From: JAVXAN01 sp036660495
GTDB taxonomy: Bacteria; Bacillota_I; Bacilli_A; RF39; UBA660
Assembly (NCBI GenBank): GCA_036660495.1
Contig: JAVXAN010000004.1
Location: forward strand, 1-33,617
Direction: 5' to 3'
DNA length: 33,617 nucleotides
The notes under the pieces were generated by a model, which did no database searches, had not been told where the DNA came from, and saw only the letters and a list, made by a program, of their open reading frames with translations. The stretch's first letter is position 1; every line of letters begins with the position of its first letter. The position numbers and the translations under genes were made by a program. Below are positions 24,395-31,318 of the stretch, piece after piece.

Positions 24395-25555
24395 ATGAAA
24401 AAAGTGTTTAATAAAATTGATAAGCCCCTGTTTTTTTTAACAATTATTTCTTTAATATTTGGAGTAATGATGGTGTTAAGTGCGTCTTCACTTAAGGCAT
24501 TTATGGTTGGAAAAGGCAATTATTTTTATTTTCAAAGGCAATTATTTTTTATTGCTTTAGGACTTTTTGCGGGATTTATTATAATTTTAATTCCATCAAA
24601 AACATATACAAAGCATACTTTTATTATTTCTAATATTTGGTTAGGAATACTGGCAGTAGGTGGGGCTTTGTTATTTGTTTTATTAAATGATAAGGTTATG
24701 AACGGAATAAGCGGTTGGATGTTTATTGGTGGATTTGGAATACAACCAAGCGAGTTTGCAAAAACAATATCAATTTTATTTTTAGCTGTATCTTTTGAAA
24801 AGCTTATGAAAGTTAGAAACATTTCTATTCCAAAAAAGTTTTTTCCTTTTGCAATTCCAATGGTTTTTACAATGCTTATTTTTATGCAACCAGATCTGGG
24901 TACAATGATTATTTTACTTGGCATTTTATTCGTTATATTTTGCATATTACCAATAGATTTTAAGCAGAAATCAGTAGTGGCTGGGCTTGCTTTAATTTGC
25001 GGGTTAAGCGTTTTATGCGTTATGTTAATAACTGGTAAGGGTTTTGGTGAGGTTCAAAAACAAAGGTTAAATTTTAAAGAACCTTGTACTAGGTATCGTC
25101 AAGAAACTGGTTACCAGGTATGCAATGGGTTTATTGCGATGAATAGTGGTGGATTATTTGGAAGTGGATTTGGTAATAGTAAACAAAAATATTTATATTT
25201 ACCAGAGGCTCATACGGATTTTATATTTCCAATAATAATCGAGGAAACAGGCTTAATTACGGGGATTATAATATTAATAGTTTATTTTATAATTATTTGG
25301 CGAATTATTATGATAGGGAGAAAATCATATAATTTACAAGGCATGATTATTTCTTACGGAGTTGCGGCATATATCTCATTACATATTATTGTTAATTTAG
25401 TTGGAGTTATGGGCTTATTACCACTTACTGGGGTTCCACTTCCTTTTTATTCATATGGTGGCTCTTTTATGATTAACTTATTAATTTGTTTATCGTTAGT
25501 ACAAAGGGTATGTGTGGAAAACAAACAATTTGAACAAAAACATCTAGTTAGATAG
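24395..25555 (+). CDS. ftsW: FtsW/RodA/SpoVE-family peptidoglycan glycosyltransferase
   Basis: This 386-residue SEDS protein has about ten membrane helices. Conserved blocks are QPSEFAK in the cytoplasmic loop, QPDLGT (with the catalytic Asp of SEDS enzymes), and GYQVCNGFIAMNSGGLFGSGFGNSKQKYLYLPEAHTDFIFPII. The last block is LPLTGVPLPFYSYGGS. The NSKQKxxYLPEAHTDFIF stretch favours FtsW/SpoVE (septal) over RodA (elongation). It polymerises lipid II together with a class B penicillin-binding protein not in this window. AGGTG stands six bases before the ATG at 24395; the in-frame GTG at 24386 overlaps that site. No other division gene is next to it. Confidence 0.93.
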   Translation: MKKVFNKIDKPLFFLTIISLIFGVMMVLSASSLKAFMVGKGNYFYFQRQLFFIALGLFAGFIIILIPSKTYTKHTFIISNIWLGILAVGGALLFVLLNDKVMNGISGWMFIGGFGIQPSEFAKTISILFLAVSFEKLMKVRNISIPKKFFPFAIPMVFTMLIFMQPDLGTMIILLGILFVIFCILPIDFKQKSVVAGLALICGLSVLCVMLITGKGFGEVQKQRLNFKEPCTRYRQETGYQVCNGFIAMNSGGLFGSGFGNSKQKYLYLPEAHTDFIFPIIIEETGLITGIIILIVYFIIIWRIIMIGRKSYNLQGMIISYGVAAYISLHIIVNLVGVMGLLPLTGVPLPFYSYGGSFMINLLICLSLVQRVCVENKQFEQKHLVR

Positions 25556-25578
25556 TAGCATAAACTATTTATAAAACA

Positions 25579-25608
25579 AATAATCTCTGTGAAAGGAGAT
25601 TATTTTTT
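25579..25608 (+). terminator. Terminator-like hairpin ending at the comEA start codon
   Basis: AATAATCTC and GAGATTATT form a perfect nine-pair stem with loop TGTGAAAG, followed by TTTT, ending directly at the comEA ATG (25609). The 3' arm and loop contain AAAGGAG, the only candidate comEA ribosome binding site. It may simply end ftsW, or act as an attenuator or translation lock for comEA-comEC. Confidence 0.75.
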
Positions 25609-26289
25609 ATGAATATAAAAACATTATTTAAAAAGAATTGGTATTATTTTCCAGTTATACTACTTATTATTGGGGTGTTTATTTGGTTTTATTATAGTAC
25701 TGAAAAATCGGGAGCAATAATAAAAACAAGCAAGAAAATGTCGTTAGATTTAAAACCAAAAGAAATAGTTACAACTACTGGAATAATAAAAAAAGTTTTT
25801 GTTGAAGTTAAAGGAGCAGTAGTAACTCCGGGGGTTTATGAACTGGATGAAAGTAAAAGGGTTATTGATGCAGTTAATGCATCTGGAGGATTAATTAAGT
25901 CATCTGATACAAGCAATATAAATATGAGTATGCATTTAAAAGACGAAATGCTTATTATTGTTTATACCAAAAACGAGTTATATAATTATAAATTAAAAAA
26001 TGGTTATACCATACCAAAATGCGTGGTAAATGAATGTGTATGTCCAAACTTAACAAATGATGCTTGTATAAAAAAGCCGGATTTAAATGATAAAATTAAA
26101 ATGATTTCTATTAATTCTGCTACAAAGGAAGAGTTAATGACTTTATCAGGAATTGGTGAAAGTAAAGCTTTAGCAATTATTACTTATCGGAAAGAAAAAG
26201 GTCCATTTCAAAAGATAGAGGATGTTAAAAACGTTTCTGGTATTGGGGACGCTATGTATGAAAAAATTAAAGATAATATTACTATTTAG
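25609..26289 (+). CDS. comEA: Competence DNA-binding protein ComEA
   Basis: This 226-residue protein has a basic start and one membrane anchor (about residues 11-28). An SLBB-type domain follows (about 62-120, VFVEVKGAVVTPGVYELDES, VIDAVNASGGL). A tandem helix-hairpin-helix domain at the C-terminus (about 163-226, SINSATKEELMTLSGIGESKALAIITYR) binds double-stranded DNA outside the cell and hands it to ComEC during transformation. Between the two lies a cysteine-rich linker (KCVVNECVCP and ACIKKP, four cysteines) that could be disulfide-bonded. Translation starts directly after the hairpin at 25579-25608, with GGAG ten bases upstream. comEC overlaps its 3' end. Confidence 0.93.
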   Translation: MNIKTLFKKNWYYFPVILLIIGVFIWFYYSTEKSGAIIKTSKKMSLDLKPKEIVTTTGIIKKVFVEVKGAVVTPGVYELDESKRVIDAVNASGGLIKSSDTSNINMSMHLKDEMLIIVYTKNELYNYKLKNGYTIPKCVVNECVCPNLTNDACIKKPDLNDKIKMISINSATKEELMTLSGIGESKALAIITYRKEKGPFQKIEDVKNVSGIGDAMYEKIKDNITI

Positions 26290-28273
26290 TATTTTACTAA
26301 GTAGAATCATTTTTTCTTTTTTAACAATTAAAAATAATTATGTTGAAAGAAAAGAAACGATTGAAGGATATGTTACTAAATTAGATATAGATAGCCAAAA
26401 ATTAACAATGGTTATTAATGCTGATAAAAAGTATCTAGTTAATTATTATTTTAAAGAGAAAAAAAACGTTAAATGTGAACTTGGAGATAAAATTAGGGTT
26501 GATGGGGTGGTTAAAAGTCCAACTAATAATACTGTTTTTAACTTGTTTAATTATCGAAAATACTTGCTATCAAAAAGAATCAGTTATATATTAACCGCTG
26601 AAAACATTTTTGTTGTAAAAAAAAATCATAATTTCCTTTATTTTGTAAAACAAAGGATAGTCAATCGAATAAATAAATATAAAAACAAAGATTATTTGCA
26701 AGCTTTCATATTAGGAAACAGCTCATACATAAAAGAAGAAATAACCATTTCTTTTAGAAAAATTGGAATAAGCCATTTGTTTGCGGTATCCGGTATGCAC
26801 GTTGGAATGATTGTTTTAGTTCTTAATTTTCTATTAAAAAAATTTAAAAAGAAGAATTTTATAATATATCCTTTTTTATTATTTTTTTTGTTTTTAACTA
26901 ATTTTACTGAATCATTATTAAGATGTACGTTATTTATGTTTTTAAGTCTTATAAATAAAAAACTAAAACTAAAACTAAAAACAATTAACGTTTTACTAAT
27001 AACTGGTGCAATCATTGTTTTTTATAATCCATTTTTACTCTATAGTGTTGGCTTTTTATTTTCATTTATAATAACTTTTTTTATAATTTTATCAAATGAA
27101 GTAATAAGCAAATTTAGCAATTATTTTATAAAGCTTTTTTTAGTATCATTTATATCTTTTTTGGCATCAATTCCAATTATTTCAAATAACTTTTTTTCTA
27201 TTAATTTTTTAAGTCCGATTATTAATGTCTTTTTTGTCCCATTTATATCAATTGTGGTTTTTCCTTTCAGTATATTATGCTTTATTATAAAGCCTTTAGA
27301 GGGTGTTTTATCACTTTTTATTAATTTTCTTGAAACAATATCTTTGTTTTTATCTGGTTTTAATTTATTTAACGTTGCAATTTCTAAGAATAGTTTCTTT
27401 GTTTTTTGTTTGTATTATATTGTTCTGTTTTTAGTGATTAAAGTAAATTTCAAATATATCTTTATATTTATAATAATATTAATAATAAACATAAATAGTC
27501 GATTTTTCATAGCATATCCAGAAGTAAATTTTATTGATGTTGGTCAAGGCGATTGTACTATTATAATTTTACCTCGGGGAAGGGTTGTTATGATTGATAC
27601 TGGAGGAATAATGGGAAGTAGTTATTCTGTTTCTAAAAGTAAAACTATTCCATATTTATATTCTAGAGGGATTAAAAAGATAGACTGTTTAATATTAACT
27701 CATGGCGACTATGACCATGCTGGTGAAACTCTTATGATGCTTAAAGAATTGAAAATAAAAAAAATCATTATAAATAATGGGAAGTTAAATAAACTTGAAA
27801 AAGATATATGTCAAAAAGGTAATTGCTATAAACCAAAGGATAGTTTTAAAATTAAAAAATACAGTTTTGAATTTTTAAATCATATTAATAGTATTGATGA
27901 GAATGAAAACAGTATTATTACTTATACATCTTTTTATGGTAAAAAGTTAATTTTTATGGGAGATGCAAATAAAAATGTTGAAAAAAAAGTTTTAACTGAG
28001 TATAATCTTGGACAAATGGATATATTAAAGGTAGGACATCATGGTTCTAAAACTAGTAGTGATCCTGCTTTCATACGTGAAATAAAGCCGGCTTATTCAG
28101 TGATTTCAGTAGGAAAAGGAAACAAATTTGGACATCCAAATAAAGAAACATTAAACGTTTTAAAAAAATCAAAAGTTTTACAAACAAAGGATGTTGGAAC
28201 TGTAAAATTTGTTTTCAAAAAAAATATGGTTAACATTTTCAAATGTTTACCATATATTATTGTAGAACGCTAA
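26258..28273 (+). CDS. comEC: DNA uptake channel ComEC/Rec2
   Basis: This 671-residue protein has the three ComEC parts. An N-terminal helix and OB-like extracellular domain come first (about residues 20-110). The multi-helix competence domain (about 130-415) contains AFILGNSS and HLFAVSGMHVGM. The C-terminal metallo-beta-lactamase domain (about 425-670) has NFIDVGQGDC, THGDYDHAGE near residue 481, FMGDAN and VGHHGS. The channel imports single-stranded DNA, and the C-terminal domain is thought to be the nuclease that degrades the other strand. I placed the start at 26258, preceded by GGGGA, overlapping comEA by 32 bases; the upstream ATG at 26222 lacks a site. Full domains suggest a working protein. 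Confidence 0.94.
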   Translation: MKKLKIILLFSILLSRIIFSFLTIKNNYVERKETIEGYVTKLDIDSQKLTMVINADKKYLVNYYFKEKKNVKCELGDKIRVDGVVKSPTNNTVFNLFNYRKYLLSKRISYILTAENIFVVKKNHNFLYFVKQRIVNRINKYKNKDYLQAFILGNSSYIKEEITISFRKIGISHLFAVSGMHVGMIVLVLNFLLKKFKKKNFIIYPFLLFFLFLTNFTESLLRCTLFMFLSLINKKLKLKLKTINVLLITGAIIVFYNPFLLYSVGFLFSFIITFFIILSNEVISKFSNYFIKLFLVSFISFLASIPIISNNFFSINFLSPIINVFFVPFISIVVFPFSILCFIIKPLEGVLSLFINFLETISLFLSGFNLFNVAISKNSFFVFCLYYIVLFLVIKVNFKYIFIFIIILIININSRFFIAYPEVNFIDVGQGDCTIIILPRGRVVMIDTGGIMGSSYSVSKSKTIPYLYSRGIKKIDCLILTHGDYDHAGETLMMLKELKIKKIIINNGKLNKLEKDICQKGNCYKPKDSFKIKKYSFEFLNHINSIDENENSIITYTSFYGKKLIFMGDANKNVEKKVLTEYNLGQMDILKVGHHGSKTSSDPAFIREIKPAYSVISVGKGNKFGHPNKETLNVLKKSKVLQTKDVGTVKFVFKKNMVNIFKCLPYIIVER

Positions 28274-28300
28274 TGCATGCAAGGCGTTTTAATATAGATG

Positions 28301-28326
28301 AGGGAGCTTTAGAGCTTCCTTTTTTT
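28301..28326 (+). terminator. Intrinsic terminator of comEC
   Basis: GGGAGCT and AGCTTCC form a seven-pair stem (one G-T) with loop TTAG, followed by seven T. A second small hairpin (AACGC/GCGTT) around the comEC stop precedes it. Confidence 0.8.
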
Positions 28327-28936
28327 AAAATTTTCGGTATAACCCAATTGCTTTTCCCAAAATAGAACAATTTTTTAAAATAATAGGTTTCATTGTATCG
28401 TTTTCTGGTTGCAACCTAATACAATTTGTTTCTTTATAAAAGGTTTTTAAAGTAACCTCGTTTTCTTCAGTCATTGCAACAACCATATCACCGTTTTTTG
28501 CTACGTTTTGTCTTTGCACAATAACGATATCACCATCAAAGACCCCAGCATTTATCATGCTTTCACCACTTACTTTTAAAGTAAAAACTTCTTCTTTTTT
28601 TGGAATTAAGTATGCTGGTAATGCAAAAAATTCATTTGGTGTTTCGATTGCTTCAATAGGTGTTCCAGCTGTTATTTTACCAAGAAGTGGAACTTCTACA
28701 ATGTCGTCTTTTATGTATTCATTTCCAACGAGTAGTTCAAGTGAACGATATCTTGAGTTTGTTTTTTTTATGTATCCTTTTGATTCTAGTGACGTTAAGT
28801 GGGAATGAATAGTAGCAGGTGAGTTAAGACCTAATGCTTTTCCAATTTCTCTTATTGCAGGTGGATAACCATTTGTAGCAACATAACTTTTTACATAATC
28901 AAGAACTTCATTTTGTCTAGTAGTTAGTTTTTCCAT
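28325..28936 (-). CDS. lexA: LexA SOS repressor
   Basis: This 203-residue protein has an N-terminal winged helix (residues 1-65; TTRQNEVLDYVKSYVATNGYPPAIREIGKALGL begins at T5) and a C-terminal S24 peptidase domain. The self-cleavage site is A90-G91 in GKITAGTPI, and the catalytic dyad is S126 (SGESM) and K164 (VTLKTFY). On DNA damage, RecA filaments trigger cleavage and the SOS genes are switched on. AGGAGG precedes the ATG. Two LexA-type boxes lie in the 132 bases shared with the divergent small gene, one over the lexA -35, so it controls itself and the neighbour. Confidence 0.97.
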   Translation of the reverse strand: MEKLTTRQNEVLDYVKSYVATNGYPPAIREIGKALGLNSPATIHSHLTSLESKGYIKKTNSRYRSLELLVGNEYIKDDIVEVPLLGKITAGTPIEAIETPNEFFALPAYLIPKKEEVFTLKVSGESMINAGVFDGDIVIVQRQNVAKNGDMVVAMTEENEVTLKTFYKETNCIRLQPENDTMKPIILKNCSILGKAIGLYRKF

Positions 28937-28959
28937 GTTACCTCCTTATTTATAAATAT

Positions 28960-28988
28960 ATGTTATCATATTTACTTTACAAAGTCAA
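28960..28988 (-). promoter_or_regulatory. lexA promoter
   Basis: On the minus strand TTGACT (28988-28983) is followed after 17 bases by TAACAT (28965-28960), with TG at the extended position. A LexA box overlaps the -35. Confidence 0.7.
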
Positions 28989-28998
28989 ACGTTTGTTC
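28986..28998 (-). promoter_or_regulatory. LexA box at lexA promoter
   Basis: The minus strand reads GAACAAACGTTTG, which fits the Bacilli SOS box GAAC-N4-GTTY. It overlaps the lexA -35 and so suits autorepression. Confidence 0.7.
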
Positions 28999-29009
28999 AC
29001 TTTATTGTG

Positions 29010-29038
29010 TTGACACGAACAAATGTACGTAGTATAAT
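29010..29038 (+). promoter_or_regulatory. Consensus sigma-A promoter of the SOS small gene
   Basis: TTGACA at 29010-29015 and TATAAT at 29033-29038 are both perfect and separated by 17 bases. It is the best promoter in the window, which would need tight repression. Confidence 0.92.
29016..29029 (+). promoter_or_regulatory. LexA box inside the spacer of the small-gene promoter
   Basis: CGAACAAATGTACG differs from CGAAC-N4-GTTCG at one base. It fills the region between -35 and -10, where bound LexA would block RNA polymerase. Confidence 0.85.
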
Positions 29039-29068
29039 TTAGCTATAATATAAGAAGGAGTGATGTAA

Positions 29069-29218
29069 ATGAAAAATTTAAAAGCATATAGAGGTATTGC
29101 TATATTCTGTGCTACTTTAGCAGCTATAAACGTTACTTGGGTTTTAAACTGCGAAGAAGTGAAAAGTACTAAAGATAATCACGCTATTGTTTTAAATACG
29201 CAAAATAATATTGATTAA
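29069..29218 (+). CDS. SOS-controlled 49-residue membrane peptide at the yneA position
   Basis: The ATG at 29069 has AAGGAG eight bases upstream and the frame ends with TAA at 29216-29218. The peptide begins MKNLKAYRG, has one hydrophobic helix (IAIFCATLAAINVTWVL, residues 10-26) and a polar tail of about 22 residues ending in NNID. It is preceded by a consensus promoter with a LexA box in the spacer, so it should be induced by DNA damage. In B. subtilis the gene at this place between lexA and tkt is yneA, an SOS-induced membrane protein that stops division. This peptide lacks the LysM domain of YneA and shows no evident sequence match. It may be a short functional analogue; that role is inferred from position and regulation only. 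Confidence 0.82.
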   Translation: MKNLKAYRGIAIFCATLAAINVTWVLNCEEVKSTKDNHAIVLNTQNNID

Positions 29219-29239
29219 AGTACCTTTTTGCCTTATAAT
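29211..29239 (+). promoter_or_regulatory. tkt: Sigma-A promoter of tkt
   Basis: TTGATT at 29211-29216 overlaps the end of the SOS gene and lies 17 bases before TATAAT at 29234-29239. A dyad TACCTT/AAGGTA (29221-29226 and 29241-29246) brackets the -10 and could be an operator or weak hairpin. Confidence 0.65.
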
Positions 29240-29266
29240 GAAGGTAAGAATAGAAAGGGCTTTTTT

Positions 29267-31219
29267 ATGGATGATAGAAAGATAATTAACGCAATAAAAG
29301 CTTTATCAATAGCAGAAATAAATAAGGCTAAAAGTGGACATGTAGGTATTACTTTAGGTGCTGCACCAATTCTTTATACGCTATATTCAAGGCATATGAA
29401 CATTGATACTAGTAACGAAAAATGGATAAATAGAGATAGGTTTATAATGTCTGCAGGTCATGGATCAGCTTTGTTATATGCAACATTATATATGTCTGGT
29501 TTTGAATTAACAATTAATGATTTAAAAAACTTTAGGCAGTTAGGTTCAAAAACCCCAGGACATCCTGATGTTCATAAAACCCCTGGAGTTGATATGTCAA
29601 CTGGTTTGTTAGGACAAGGTTTTGCTAGTGCGGTTGGTATTGCATCTGCAGAAAAATATTTATCAGAAAACTTTAATAATCTTTTTAATTATTATACATA
29701 CGTATTATGTAGTGATGGTGATCTAATGGAAGGTATTTCTTATGAAGCATCATCACTAGCAGCTACGCTTAAATTAGGTAAATTGATTGTACTTTATGAT
29801 TCTAATGATGTTTGTCTTGATGGAAAACTTACGGAAACGTTCAATGAAAACGTCCTTAAACGCTTTGATGCAATGGGATGGCATACGCAGTATGTACAAG
29901 ATGGTGATAACCCTCTTTTAATTGATGTTGCTATATCAAAGGCAAAAAGCATAATTAATAAACCTTCTATTATTGAAATAAAAACAATAATAGGCAAAGG
30001 TTCATTGTTGGAAGGAACAAATAAAATTCATGGATCAAATTTAACAAACAATGATATTAAACAGTTAAAAAACAAACTTGATATTAATGAAAGTTCTTTT
30101 TCTCATATAAGTGTATATAAAAAGGAAATGAGTACGTTTATTAAGGATAGAAACGCTCATCAAAATAAGAATTGGGAAATCAAATATAAAGCTTATTTAA
30201 ACACCACTAGCAGTAAAAATTCAAACTTTCTTAATTCATTTATGAATAAGCAGAAATATGATGTCAAACAAATGGTTAAAGACCTAACATTTGAAAATGA
30301 AAGCTTGTGTTTGAATAATCAAAAAATAATGGAGGCAATTGCTAAAAATTGCTTATCATTTTTAGGAGGAAGTGCAGATGTATCTACTTCTACTAAAACT
30401 TATTTAACTGGTTTTGAAAATTTTAATAATAAAAATTACGCAGGAAGGAACATAAATTTTGGGGTTAGGGAAAGTCTTATGGGAGCTTTTATTAACGGAC
30501 TTTCTATTTCAGGATTAACTCCTTTTGCGGCAACGTTTTTATCGTTTGCAGATCATTTAAAGCCATCAATTAGAATGGCATCTTTAATGAATTTACCATC
30601 TGTTTATATATTTACTCATGATTCACTTACTGTTGCAGAAGATGGGCCAACTCATCAGCCAATAGAACAGTTAGCAATGCTTAGAAGTATCCCTAATCAT
30701 TATACGTATCGTCCATCTGATTCAAAGGAATTAATTGGGTGCTGGCAAAACATATTAAATAGTAGAAAACCAAGTTCATTAATTATTTCCAAAAACTTAT
30801 GTAAGGAAAAAGAAAGTACTAATATTTCCGAAGTGAAAAATGGTGCTTACATAGTAAAAAAAGAAGTAAAAAGACTATGCGGTATTATAATTGCAACGGG
30901 TCTAGAAGTTGATGTTGCTTTGGAAGTAAGCAATGAATTAATGAAAAAAGGATATGATTTAAGAATTGTAAGTATGCCTTGTATGGACTTGTTTGAAGAA
31001 CAAAGCGAAAAGTATCGACAAGACATTTTACCAATTGGTTATAAAACTTTTGTTATTGAAAGACTATCATCTTTTGGATGGGAAAAATATGTATATAATA
31101 ATAAATATTTAATTACTATGGATGAATTTGGAATGAGTGGTAAAAAAGATGATATATTAAAAGAAAGGAAATTGGATGTTGATTCCATTATAAAAAGAGT
31201 AGAAAAGTTATTAAAATGA
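29267..31219 (+). CDS. tkt: Transketolase
   Basis: This 650-residue single-chain transketolase has GHPDVHKTPGVDMSTGLLGQG and the thiamine diphosphate motif SDGDLMEGISYEA through YDSNDV in the N-terminal half. The central domain has NFGVRESLMGAFINGL with the catalytic glutamate region, and THDSLTVAEDGPTHQPIEQLAMLRSIPN. A C-terminal domain follows from about residue 525. It moves two-carbon units between sugar phosphates in the pentose phosphate pathway. GAAAGGG precedes the ATG at 29267; the in-frame ATG at 29228 lies within the promoter. The stop is TGA. tkt follows lexA and the yneA-position gene as in B. subtilis. Confidence 0.96.
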   Translation: MDDRKIINAIKALSIAEINKAKSGHVGITLGAAPILYTLYSRHMNIDTSNEKWINRDRFIMSAGHGSALLYATLYMSGFELTINDLKNFRQLGSKTPGHPDVHKTPGVDMSTGLLGQGFASAVGIASAEKYLSENFNNLFNYYTYVLCSDGDLMEGISYEASSLAATLKLGKLIVLYDSNDVCLDGKLTETFNENVLKRFDAMGWHTQYVQDGDNPLLIDVAISKAKSIINKPSIIEIKTIIGKGSLLEGTNKIHGSNLTNNDIKQLKNKLDINESSFSHISVYKKEMSTFIKDRNAHQNKNWEIKYKAYLNTTSSKNSNFLNSFMNKQKYDVKQMVKDLTFENESLCLNNQKIMEAIAKNCLSFLGGSADVSTSTKTYLTGFENFNNKNYAGRNINFGVRESLMGAFINGLSISGLTPFAATFLSFADHLKPSIRMASLMNLPSVYIFTHDSLTVAEDGPTHQPIEQLAMLRSIPNHYTYRPSDSKELIGCWQNILNSRKPSSLIISKNLCKEKESTNISEVKNGAYIVKKEVKRLCGIIIATGLEVDVALEVSNELMKKGYDLRIVSMPCMDLFEEQSEKYRQDILPIGYKTFVIERLSSFGWEKYVYNNKYLITMDEFGMSGKKDDILKERKLDVDSIIKRVEKLLK

Positions 31220-31240
31220 AAAAGCTTATTTTTCATTTTT
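31213..31240 (+). terminator. Intrinsic terminator of tkt
   Basis: AAATGAAAAA and TTTTTCATTT form a ten-pair stem with loop GCTTA, overlapping the tkt stop codon. The T-rich 3' arm acts as the U-tract. Confidence 0.75.
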
Positions 31241-31278
31241 CATTATATTCATTTTAATTAATTAATATTGTAATATTT

Positions 31279-31284
31279 TATAAT
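31279..31284 (+). promoter_or_regulatory. Possible -10 element of the WCT-solenoid gene
   Basis: TATAAT lies 35 bases before the ATG at 31319. The region upstream is nearly pure A/T without a clear -35. Confidence 0.4.
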
Positions 31285-31318
31285 GATGATAAAATAAGAA
31301 GATAAGGTGGTATTATAT

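Noticed and set aside
28262..28300. AACGC...GCGTT hairpin with TGCATGCA in the loop after comEC as a separate regulatory RNA
   Set aside because: The stem is only five pairs and the strong terminator follows directly; it is probably an accessory part of the comEC terminator region.
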